The notes beneath the pieces were generated by a model that saw only the letters and a program-made list of their open reading frames with translations, did no database searches and was not told the origin of the DNA. From NCBI GenBank assembly GCA_023253245.1, contig JALRHB010000049.1:1-9241 (forward strand): a stretch of DNA of 9,241 nucleotides. Direction: 5' to 3'. The stretch is from Polynucleobacter sp. GTDB taxonomy: Bacteria > Pseudomonadota > Gammaproteobacteria > Burkholderiales > Burkholderiaceae. The position numbers and the translations under genes were made by a program. Shown here piece by piece: positions 1 to 6,603 of this stretch (its first letter is position 1; every line of letters begins with the position of its first letter).

Positions 1-1
1 T

Positions 2-1063
2 GGCGTAGCAGCAAGCCACGGCATCCTCATTAAAGATGCTCAAGTACTTGAATTAGCTCACCGACTGCACATTGTCGCATTTGATAAAACCGGAACACTC
101 ACGCTTGGTAAACCGCATTTACTGTATTTTAAGGCCTTGAATTTTATTGAGTGCGACACCGATCAAATATTAGCGTCTGCAGCAGGACTTCAATTAGGTA
201 GCGAGCACCCATTAGCAAAAGCACTCATCGAGAATACTGAGCAACAAAATATTCCGCTTATCTCTGCTACCAATGGTCGCGCCCTGCCTGGTGTTGGCAT
301 CGAGGGCATTCCGAGCAACGGTATTTTCGCCGGCAAAACTATTCGCTTACAGAGTCTTCCCTCTCTTAAAGACACCCCCCATCATCAAACCTTGATGGAT
401 CTATCGAAAGACTATTTTGAGGAGGGTCTGACTATTTCAGTTTTGACAATGAATGATGGGCTTATTGAAAATGCCGTAATTCCACTCGCTATCTTCGCAT
501 TTGGCGATGAAGTAAAACCGCATGCAAAGGAGGCTATCAGCACTTTGCGTCAGATGAATATTCACACCGTGATGATTTCAGGGGATAACCAAGCTGCAGC
601 AAAGCGAGTGGGTGCAGCCATAGGTATTGACGAAATATTTTCTCAAGTAATGCCTGAAAATAAATCAGAGATTATTCGCAAACTTCAACAACCCAATTTA
701 TCTACTAAAAAGCAATATGTCGCTATGGTTGGCGATGGCATCAATGATGCACCTGCTTTGGCCACAGCCGACGTGGGTATGGCGATGTCTACGGGAACAG
801 ATGTAGCTATGAAGGCTGCTGCAATTACCTTAATGCGTGGAGACCCTAGCTTAGTTGCTGACGCAATCGAAATATCTAAAAATACCTGGAACAAGATTCG
901 TCAGAATCTGTTCTGGGCCTTTGCTTTTAATACCATTGGCATCCCTTTAGCCGCGTTAGGCTATTTATCACCCATGTTGGCCGGAAGTGCCATGGCACTG
1001 TCTAGTTTTTGCGTTCTTAGCAACGCCCTATTGCTCAAACGTTGGCGACCTTCTCATTACTAG
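2..1063 (+). CDS. copA: Heavy-metal (probably Cu+) P1B-type ATPase, C-terminal part, 5' end cut by window edge
   Basis: An inner-membrane pump that exports a metal ion, probably Cu+, at the cost of ATP. The frame is open from base 2, giving 353 visible residues. They begin just after the expected sixth-helix CPC region (CPC itself lies outside the window). Visible parts are the phosphorylation motif DKTGTLT (phospho-Asp at 83-85), the nucleotide-binding His-Pro of SEHPLA at 206-211, an SGDN motif near 580, the hinge motif GDGINDAPA at 731-757, and the last two membrane helices. The final helix carries MALSS at 992-1006, matching the MxxSS signature of Cu+-transporting P1B-1 pumps. The preceding helix has Phe-Asn at 926-931 where these pumps usually have Tyr-Asn. 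An ATG at 137 is internal, since DKTGT lies upstream of it. The gene ends 16 bases before the convergent lipoprotein gene. The family is certain; copper specificity is inferred, and the gene symbol depends on it. Confidence 0.93.
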   Translation, partial: GVAASHGILIKDAQVLELAHRLHIVAFDKTGTLTLGKPHLLYFKALNFIECDTDQILASAAGLQLGSEHPLAKALIENTEQQNIPLISATNGRALPGVGIEGIPSNGIFAGKTIRLQSLPSLKDTPHHQTLMDLSKDYFEEGLTISVLTMNDGLIENAVIPLAIFAFGDEVKPHAKEAISTLRQMNIHTVMISGDNQAAAKRVGAAIGIDEIFSQVMPENKSEIIRKLQQPNLSTKKQYVAMVGDGINDAPALATADVGMAMSTGTDVAMKAAAITLMRGDPSLVADAIEISKNTWNKIRQNLFWAFAFNTIGIPLAALGYLSPMLAGSAMALSSFCVLSNALLLKRWRPSHY

Positions 1064-1079
1064 TTGGACAACGCTTGAT

Positions 1080-1874
1080 CTATTTTGTGGGTTTACGAAT
1101 TAATTCAATATCCCCATATAAGGCACGTGTTTCGGATTTAGTGTTATCGGTATCAGTCAGCAAGGCAATGCCAACAATGTTGCCCGGGTTCTCACCATAA
1201 GCAAGCTTGTAATCTGCTGTTAGATTACGTTTGTGTTTGCGCCATTGGCCAATATCGTCCCAACCTGAGTCTACTACGATCATTTTTACGCGAGAGGTAT
1301 GAGCATTATTTAAGACAGTATTTACTGGATTTTTACCTGACCAGATATACATCACTGTTGCATAAGGCATCTCTTGCCCACTGATTAAATGAGCCATCTC
1401 AAAAGTTAGCTTTTCTTTTAAGGGCAATTTAGATTTATTTCCATCATAAGCAACCAAAATACGCAAAGGCGCATCATCACTCTGACTTTGTGCATTGTCT
1501 ACTTGAGGAATTTCTCTAACCGCCTTCCATTCCCACTGCAACCATAAATTTTGTGCTGAGCGGGGAATCAACTTGACAGCAAGACCGGATGCAGAAGTTT
1601 TAGAGTTTGCCGCCAATACCGTACGACCTTGATAATTTTCTAACCGGTAAACAGTGTTTTTCTTAAAGGGGGCGATGCGGTAAAAATGCCACCCTTCTGG
1701 CGCTCCGTTGCGGGGCTTTTCCGCAGAAAACTTTGGCAACTCTTCTCGAGCTGGCAACTGATCAGCATTAAATGCTTGGCCTGACTCATTTTCAAGAGAG
1801 TTTTCTGTAAACCCGGCGCACCCCAACAGTACGCTGGCGCAAGCAGACAGTAACAAGGTGGTTTTAGCTGACAT
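1080..1874 (-). CDS. DUF3047 family predicted lipoprotein
   Basis: A 264-residue protein of unknown function. The N-terminus is a short lipoprotein signal: Lys4, a hydrophobic stretch, and lipobox LLGC with the lipidated Cys at residue 19. Residue +2 is Ala, not Asp, so outer-membrane sorting is likelier than inner-membrane retention. Residues 20-55 look like a flexible linker. The rest matches my recollection of DUF3047: Trp-rich WLQWEWKA (111-118), RILVAYDG (138-145), MPYATVMYIW (169-178), and a C-terminal stretch through GNIVGIALLTDTDNT (231-245) ending in YGDIEL. It probably folds as a soluble beta-rich periplasmic domain. The ATG at 1874 is chosen because it gives a complete signal peptide; no strong Shine-Dalgarno precedes it. 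The gene is divergent from the GT39 gene (58-base gap) and convergent with the ATPase. No enzymatic role can be assigned. Confidence 0.85.
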   Translation of the reverse strand: MSAKTTLLLSACASVLLGCAGFTENSLENESGQAFNADQLPAREELPKFSAEKPRNGAPEGWHFYRIAPFKKNTVYRLENYQGRTVLAANSKTSASGLAVKLIPRSAQNLWLQWEWKAVREIPQVDNAQSQSDDAPLRILVAYDGNKSKLPLKEKLTFEMAHLISGQEMPYATVMYIWSGKNPVNTVLNNAHTSRVKMIVVDSGWDDIGQWRKHKRNLTADYKLAYGENPGNIVGIALLTDTDNTKSETRALYGDIELIRKPTK

Positions 1875-1920
1875 ATTTTGGATTGTCCCAAAGAATCGAA
1901 AACAATGAGTGGAGTAAGTC

Positions 1921-1926
1921 TAAAAT
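1921..1926 (+). promoter_or_regulatory. Candidate -10 element (TAAAAT) just upstream of the GT39 start codon
   Basis: TAAAAT lies 6 bases before the ATG at 1933, in the 58-base divergent gap. A -10 element here would start transcription at or next to the ATG, giving a leaderless or near-leaderless mRNA. Consistent with this, no Shine-Dalgarno lies at normal distance: the only purine-rich candidate, GGAG at 1911-1914, is 18 bases upstream. The matching -35 region is weak (about three of six bases), so this is tentative. Confidence 0.22.
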
Positions 1927-1932
1927 CGACTT

Positions 1933-3429
1933 ATGCGCCATCAATCCCCATCTAGCTGGGCCATCATCGCCGTAAGCATTGCGGCTCTGGTTCATCTTGC
2001 TCTAGGCTTCTCTATTGAGTTTTCTGTTGATGAAGCGCACTACGCACTGTATGCCAAACATTTAGCTTTGAGTTATTTTGATCACCCACCTCTTGTTGGC
2101 TGGGTGCAATGGCCACTAGTAAGCATAAGTTCTTCTGAGGGCATTATTAGGCTACTCCCAGAACTGCTCTGGATTATTTCTGCCTACTTGGTTTATCAAG
2201 TCACACTAGAAGTGCATCACCTCATTCAAGGGCGCAATGCCGGGTACTTAACTACCACACTGCCCTCTGCAAATCTTTGCGGCTTACTTGCAGTACTGAC
2301 AATCGTTGGCGCCCCGCTACCTCATGTTTTGGCTATCGGACTGTTACCAGACACCTTACTTGCACCCTTGAGTTTAGGGATCATGTTGATGGTCTTGCGC
2401 TGGCTTATTAAAGACTCTCTCTCAACAACAGATTTGATCATCCTTGGAATCCTTTTGGGTTTAGCTGGGCTAAGTAAATATACAGCTGCTTTTACAGCAT
2501 TCGCTCTCTTACTTGTTTTTTTGGTGCATCCTAAAAAATCCTGGATTGGCAAAAGTGGTTTTTGGATCGCTGCACTCATTGCCCTGCTTCTCATCACCCC
2601 AGTGCTTTACTGGAACTGGGCCAATGATTGGATTTCATTTAAGTATCAGATTGCTCATGGGAGTGGCGGCACTTGGGTATGGCGAAAGGTGGGCGCATTC
2701 ATTGGATTACAGATTGCCTGTTTTGGACCTCTCTTTATTTTGGGCATTTATTCCTTTCTCAGGTATTGCTTGCACTCGCAAAAACTCACTCTCATTGCTT
2801 TGCTAGGTTTCTTTTTCATTCCTTTTGTGATTTTTGTAACACTTTCAGGAGGTGGTAGCCTGCCTCATTGGACAACTCCTGCCTGGTTTTGTCTTGCACC
2901 CTTTGTCGGCATCGGACTGGCAAAAATGTGGGTGTTGCATCACCAATTCTCAATCCGCTTATTGTTTAGCGGACAAGTACTCATTTGCATTCTGGGCTTT
3001 GGCTTTGTCTTATCTGGCGGAATTAACAGCACCATTGTCAAATCCAACCCGATTGCAGATTTATATGGCTGGAAGGCGGCAGGTCAAAAAGCGGCTCAAT
3101 TGGCAAGCAGCAATTCAGTAGGAAGCATTGCCGTACAAAATTGGACTCTTGGGAGTCGTGCCGCTTGGTATGCACAGCCTCTACCCGTTTTTGTCTTGGA
3201 TCAGCGTAAGGACCAGTTTGACCTTTGGTTTGGAGAGCTTCCTGCTGGATCTGATGCCCTTCTCATCAATTGGTCGGGAATGGCATTTAACCCTCCCACT
3301 GAGGGCGCTCAAGCTTTTGAGAAATGTGAAACTCTCGATAGCCTTGAAATTACCCGCTTTGGTCAAGTTTTATCAAAATTTGACTATAGCCTTTGCCGTA
3401 ATTGGCAAAAGTCAGGGATTAGACACTAA
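1933..3429 (+). CDS. GT39/PMT_2 (ArnT-like) polyprenyl-phosphate-dependent membrane glycosyltransferase
   Basis: A 498-residue inner-membrane enzyme of the family that transfers a sugar from polyprenyl-phosphate to a lipid (as ArnT does to lipid A) or a protein on the periplasmic side. After a first helix (about residues 9-29) comes the acidic pair Asp33-Glu34 in VDEAHYALYAKH, the catalytic region of this family, then SYFDHPPLVGW (47-57). Further features are GLLPDTLLAPL (136-146), a loop YWNWANDW (226-233), PHWTTPAW (311-318) and ADLYGW (375-380). About ten hydrophobic segments are followed by a soluble C-terminal domain of roughly 120 residues. The ATG at 1933 is the only plausible start, because an in-frame stop lies at 1921-1923. 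It is first of five co-directional genes. Sugar and acceptor are unknown. An arnT label is not justified, since no other arn genes are present. Confidence 0.88.
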   Translation: MRHQSPSSWAIIAVSIAALVHLALGFSIEFSVDEAHYALYAKHLALSYFDHPPLVGWVQWPLVSISSSEGIIRLLPELLWIISAYLVYQVTLEVHHLIQGRNAGYLTTTLPSANLCGLLAVLTIVGAPLPHVLAIGLLPDTLLAPLSLGIMLMVLRWLIKDSLSTTDLIILGILLGLAGLSKYTAAFTAFALLLVFLVHPKKSWIGKSGFWIAALIALLLITPVLYWNWANDWISFKYQIAHGSGGTWVWRKVGAFIGLQIACFGPLFILGIYSFLRYCLHSQKLTLIALLGFFFIPFVIFVTLSGGGSLPHWTTPAWFCLAPFVGIGLAKMWVLHHQFSIRLLFSGQVLICILGFGFVLSGGINSTIVKSNPIADLYGWKAAGQKAAQLASSNSVGSIAVQNWTLGSRAAWYAQPLPVFVLDQRKDQFDLWFGELPAGSDALLINWSGMAFNPPTEGAQAFEKCETLDSLEITRFGQVLSKFDYSLCRNWQKSGIRH

Positions 3430-3478
3430 TTCCCCGAATTTCAAGATCTTAGATCCTCAAGGCATTATCCTTACGCCT

Positions 3479-4522
3479 ATGAGTTCAACAGCCAAGCCCA
3501 CTTCAAAACCGGCATCCGGTTGGAAGACGGCCCTCAAACGTGCCTGGCCAACTATTCGGATCTTGCTATCTATCGCCTTGCTTTGGAAAGCTACTAGCGG
3601 AATTGATTGGCATGCATTACTTAATTCAGAGCTAAAGATGCAGCCTTGGTGGTTTTTGGCAGCCATCTTTTGTATGTTTAGCGCATTTATTGGCGGTGGT
3701 CTGCGTTGGGGCTATTTAATGCGCACTGTCGGCTTTCAGGGAAGCTTAAAAAACTACATTTCACTCTATTTAGCAGGTGGTTTGATTAACCAGGGTCTTC
3801 CCAGCACTTTGGGAGGTGACAGCTATCGCGCTATTACCGCTACCCATCTCAATAACAGCGGCAAACTGATCCAAGAAAAAGTCCTAAATGAAGAGCTTCA
3901 TCACGCGGTTGACTTGGAGCATGCGACTCCAAAACTGCGATTGAGCTTTTCAATGGTTTTGGTTGATAGACTTCTGGGATTGGCTGGCAATAATTTATTG
4001 GGTGGTATTGGCTTGATTCTTGGAGGAGCCACCTTGGCTACATGGGGTTCTGATCTTGGATATTTAGTTACTGGCATCATGCTACTAGTCGGCATAGTTG
4101 CCGCTATTATTCTTGCTTGGGAGCCTAGTTGTAATCTTCTGCAAAAATTTCTGGGAAAACTACAAATGCAGCAGGCGTTACCAGGCATCAAACTGGCATT
4201 TTCCTGGCCTATGAATCTAGCCCAAGGATTCTTTGCAATTGGAATTCATTGTTTAACCATCCTAACCCTCCTCTTTTGCCTCAAAGCGTATGGAGCGAAC
4301 GCGCCTATTGAGAGCTTGATGATTGGCTTGCCCGCACTCAGTTTGTTGCTTATGCTGCCAATCAGTATCTCTGGTTGGGGCTTAAGAGAGGCCACCCTCT
4401 CCTCAGTACTAGCCTTATGGGGCGTGGACCCTTCATTGACAGTGCTCGCATCCATTAGCTATGGTGCTATTACTGTGATTTCGGTGCTACCTGGCGCCTT
4501 CATCTTATTAAAACGGAAGTAA
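3479..4522 (+). CDS. UPF0104/LPG_synthase_TM family flippase-like integral membrane protein
   Basis: A 347-residue polytopic membrane protein related to YbhN and to the transmembrane domain of lysylphosphatidylglycerol synthase (MprF), which moves lipids across the membrane. Hallmarks are GLINQGLPSTLGGDSYRA (101-118), LVDRLLGL (161-168) and LPISISGWGLRE (293-304), set among roughly eight hydrophobic helices. The catalytic LPG-synthase domain is absent, so aminoacyl-lipid synthesis is not expected. The frame stays open far upstream (an ATG at 3128), but that would overlap the conserved GT39 C-terminus. The ATG at 3479 follows the GT39 stop by 49 bases and gives a normal N-terminus. No good Shine-Dalgarno is visible; AAGG at 3459-3462 is too distant. 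Residues 124-157, between the GGDSYR and VDR motifs, form an unusually long polar loop. By context it may flip a glycan-linked lipid for its neighbours; this is inference. Confidence 0.85.
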   Translation: MSSTAKPTSKPASGWKTALKRAWPTIRILLSIALLWKATSGIDWHALLNSELKMQPWWFLAAIFCMFSAFIGGGLRWGYLMRTVGFQGSLKNYISLYLAGGLINQGLPSTLGGDSYRAITATHLNNSGKLIQEKVLNEELHHAVDLEHATPKLRLSFSMVLVDRLLGLAGNNLLGGIGLILGGATLATWGSDLGYLVTGIMLLVGIVAAIILAWEPSCNLLQKFLGKLQMQQALPGIKLAFSWPMNLAQGFFAIGIHCLTILTLLFCLKAYGANAPIESLMIGLPALSLLLMLPISISGWGLREATLSSVLALWGVDPSLTVLASISYGAITVISVLPGAFILLKRK

Positions 4523-4537
4523 CTTTAGAGCCCAATT

Positions 4538-5797
4538 ATGAGTATCAGCGTCAATACTATGCGTGCCATCGATCATTGGGCTGGAGTGCCACTCTGCGCA
4601 TTACTCAGCCCCTTGGTAGCCCTGATTGATGGCGTCAAAAATATCTTTTCTCGCCCAGTAGAAGTTCCTCGCAAACTCTTATTCATTGAACTCTCTGAAA
4701 TGGGTAGCGCAATTTTGGTTGACCCTGCAATGCGCAATGCACAGGCGCGCGGTGCTGAGATTTTTTTCCTGATTTTCAAAAGCAATCGGGCCAGCTTAAC
4801 TTTATTAAATACTGTCAAACCTGAAAATATTTTCACCATCGACTCCTCGAGCTTGGGTGGCTTAATTAAAGATACCCTGCGTTTTTTAGTCGTGGCACGC
4901 AAGCACCGCATTGACACCGTGATTGACTTAGAGTTATTTTCTCGCTTCACCGCGCTATTAACGGGTCTTAGCGGAGCACGGCGCCGCGTTGGCTATCATA
5001 TTTTTCACGGCGAAGGCTTATGGCGTGGATTTATGCTGACCCGAAAAGTGCATTACAACCCGCATATTCATATCACCAAGAACTTTCTGTCTTTAATTCA
5101 TGCGGCATTTGCCAAAGATATCGAAGTACCGTTTAGCAAAATTCATATTCCAGATTCTGAAGTTAAGCTGGAACAGGCAGTAATTGATCCAGCCGCTCTT
5201 AACAAAGTCAGAGAGCAAATTGAAGGTCTTGCAACTAACGCTGGTATCAATTACAAATACGGCAAACAACGTCTCATCTTAGTTAACCCAAACGCCAGCG
5301 ATCTTTTGCCACAGAGACGCTGGGCACAACAACGTTTCTCCGAATTAATCCAAAGACTCAATCAGCGCTACCCAGATGATTTAATTTTAATCACCGGGTC
5401 TCCCTCTGAATTAGATTATGTTGAGAAAGTTCGCGCAATTGCTAACGTTAAAAATGCCCTCAATTTTGCTGGGCAAGTCACTTTTGCGCAATTACCACCA
5501 CTCTATACTCTGGCAGATGTTATGGTGACCAATGATTCTGGTCCAGGACATTTTTCAGCGGTAACACCACTGCGAACAGTCGTTTTATTTGGGCCAGAGA
5601 CCCCAGCCTTATATGGCTCTGTTGGTAAATCCATCGCCATTACTGCCAATCTAGCATGTTCACCTTGTGTTAGCGCCGCTAACCATCGTAAAACACCCTG
5701 TCATGACAATGTATGTATGCAAGCTATTAGTGTTGAGCAAGTACTCGAAAAAATGGCGCTACAACTGTCTGATGCAGATCAAGCAAAAGCTCGCTAA
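4538..5797 (+). CDS. Divergent GT9 (ADP-heptose:LPS heptosyltransferase-like) glycosyltransferase
   Basis: A 419-residue GT-B glycosyltransferase of family 9, whose known members (WaaC, WaaF, WaaQ) add heptose to the LPS core on the cytoplasmic side of the inner membrane. The first Rossmann domain begins at KLLFIELSEMGSAIL (46-60). The C-terminal donor domain has NPNASDLLPQRRW (250-262), TNDSGPGH (331-338) and FGPETPALYG (351-360). The usual Gly-Asp of the first loop is Gly56-Ser57 here, with Glu54 nearby, so this is not a standard heptosyltransferase. Extra features are about 45 N-terminal residues with a hydrophobic stretch (15-36) that could anchor it to the membrane, and four cysteines (374, 377, 388, 393) spaced CxxC and CxxxxC. 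The gene starts 15 bases after the flippase-like gene, with only a weak GAG in front. A second ATG at 4559 is an alternative start. Donor and acceptor are unknown. Confidence 0.86.
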   Translation: MSISVNTMRAIDHWAGVPLCALLSPLVALIDGVKNIFSRPVEVPRKLLFIELSEMGSAILVDPAMRNAQARGAEIFFLIFKSNRASLTLLNTVKPENIFTIDSSSLGGLIKDTLRFLVVARKHRIDTVIDLELFSRFTALLTGLSGARRRVGYHIFHGEGLWRGFMLTRKVHYNPHIHITKNFLSLIHAAFAKDIEVPFSKIHIPDSEVKLEQAVIDPAALNKVREQIEGLATNAGINYKYGKQRLILVNPNASDLLPQRRWAQQRFSELIQRLNQRYPDDLILITGSPSELDYVEKVRAIANVKNALNFAGQVTFAQLPPLYTLADVMVTNDSGPGHFSAVTPLRTVVLFGPETPALYGSVGKSIAITANLACSPCVSAANHRKTPCHDNVCMQAISVEQVLEKMALQLSDADQAKAR

Positions 5798-5803
5798 CAA
5801 AAG

Positions 5804-6601
5804 ATGCTTGAGCGCAAACTTTTTTTATCCATTGCGCCATCCTGGGTTTGGCTTTTGCCCTTACTACCTTTGGGTCTTGCGACAGCGCTTTACTTTGGCG
5901 AACTACAAACAACTACCTTTTTACTTATTAATCGCTATACGCAAATTTTGCCAGATACTCTTTGGACTTGGTTTACCTTTTTAGGTAATGGCTGGGGGAT
6001 TTTTGCACTCTGCTTTCCGCTCCTATTGGTTGCCCCAAGATTACTCTGTGCTGGACTGCTAGCCTCTTCAATCGGAGGGATTATCAGTCAGATCCTGAAA
6101 CACCTACTTAATCTTCCAAGACCCTCTAGCATTTTGGTGCCAGAGGATTTTTATCGAATTGGGGAGCCACTCTTTTATCGCGCGATGCCATCGGGTCATA
6201 CGCTCACGGCATTTTCAGTTGCAGCAGGCATCTACTTTGCCACTCAAAAAAATAAGCGTGGCTCTATTTGGTGGATATTTATTTTGGCCAGCCTCTCTGG
6301 AATTTCTCGTAATGCCGTAGGGGCTCACTGGTTTACAGATGTACTCGCGGGTTGCGCAATTGGCTTATGGTCTGGGATGTTTGGAGCAGTTATTGCTCAA
6401 TTTATTCCAGAAAACCAACTCAAGCCCAATAAGATTATTCCAAGGCTATTAGCCTTAGGTGGTTTAGCGAGTATTTATGTCTTACTAAGTCAAACATTAG
6501 ATTCAAGCTTAAACCAATCACTGCAATATGCATGCGCTCTCTTAGTGGGGATAACTTTTGCCCTATTTATGAAGGCTCAAATGCCAAGCAAGGCTTCGTA
6601 A
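5804..6601 (+). CDS. PAP2 superfamily membrane phosphatase
   Basis: A 265-residue integral membrane phosphatase with the full three-part PAP2 signature. Motif 1 is K(x6)RP at Lys99 to Arg106-Pro107, motif 2 is PSGH at 129-132, and motif 3 is SR(x5)H(x3)D with Ser168-Arg169, His175 and Asp179. His175 is the expected nucleophile and His132 the acid. About six hydrophobic segments surround these motifs, with the active site expected on the periplasmic side. Bacterial members act on undecaprenyl pyrophosphate, phosphatidylglycerophosphate or lipid A phosphates, and sequence alone does not separate these. Its place beside two glycosyltransferases and a flippase-like protein favours recycling of a polyprenyl carrier or trimming of a lipid phosphate. 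It starts 6 bases after the GT9 stop without a clear Shine-Dalgarno, which suggests translational coupling. It ends 2 bases before rlmJ. Confidence 0.9.
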   Translation: MLERKLFLSIAPSWVWLLPLLPLGLATALYFGELQTTTFLLINRYTQILPDTLWTWFTFLGNGWGIFALCFPLLLVAPRLLCAGLLASSIGGIISQILKHLLNLPRPSSILVPEDFYRIGEPLFYRAMPSGHTLTAFSVAAGIYFATQKNKRGSIWWIFILASLSGISRNAVGAHWFTDVLAGCAIGLWSGMFGAVIAQFIPENQLKPNKIIPRLLALGGLASIYVLLSQTLDSSLNQSLQYACALLVGITFALFMKAQMPSKAS

Positions 6602-6603
6602 GT

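Noticed and set aside
137..1063. ATPase gene starting at the ATG at 137
   Set aside because: The essential DKTGT phosphorylation motif lies upstream in the same frame, so the ATG is internal and the gene simply enters from the left edge.
1064..1079. Terminator between the convergent ATPase and lipoprotein genes
   Set aside because: The gap is only 16 bases and I see no stem followed by a T-run in or next to it.
3128..3478. N-terminal extension of the flippase-like gene back to an ATG at 3128 (117 extra codons)
   Set aside because: It would overlap the conserved C-terminal domain of the GT39 gene in another frame, and the extra residues do not resemble UPF0104 proteins. The ATG at 3479 gives a normal family N-terminus.
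3430..3478. Intergenic inverted repeats (GATCT/AGATC at 3444-3454 and AAGG/CCTT at 3459-3472) as a regulatory hairpin or attenuator
   Set aside because: The stems are 4-5 bp, one has an impossible one-base loop, and no T-run follows. Chance is the better explanation.
4573..4950. 125-codon antisense open frame opposite the GT9 gene
   Set aside because: It lies wholly inside a well-supported gene, has no recognisable motifs and looks like a complementary-strand shadow. The same applies to other short antisense frames in the window.
6532..6603. Upstream start for rlmJ at an ATG inside the PAP2 gene
   Set aside because: RlmJ proteins begin with M(L/F)SYRHxFHAG, which fixes the start at 6604. 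The extra 24 codons are only the PAP2 3' end read in another frame.
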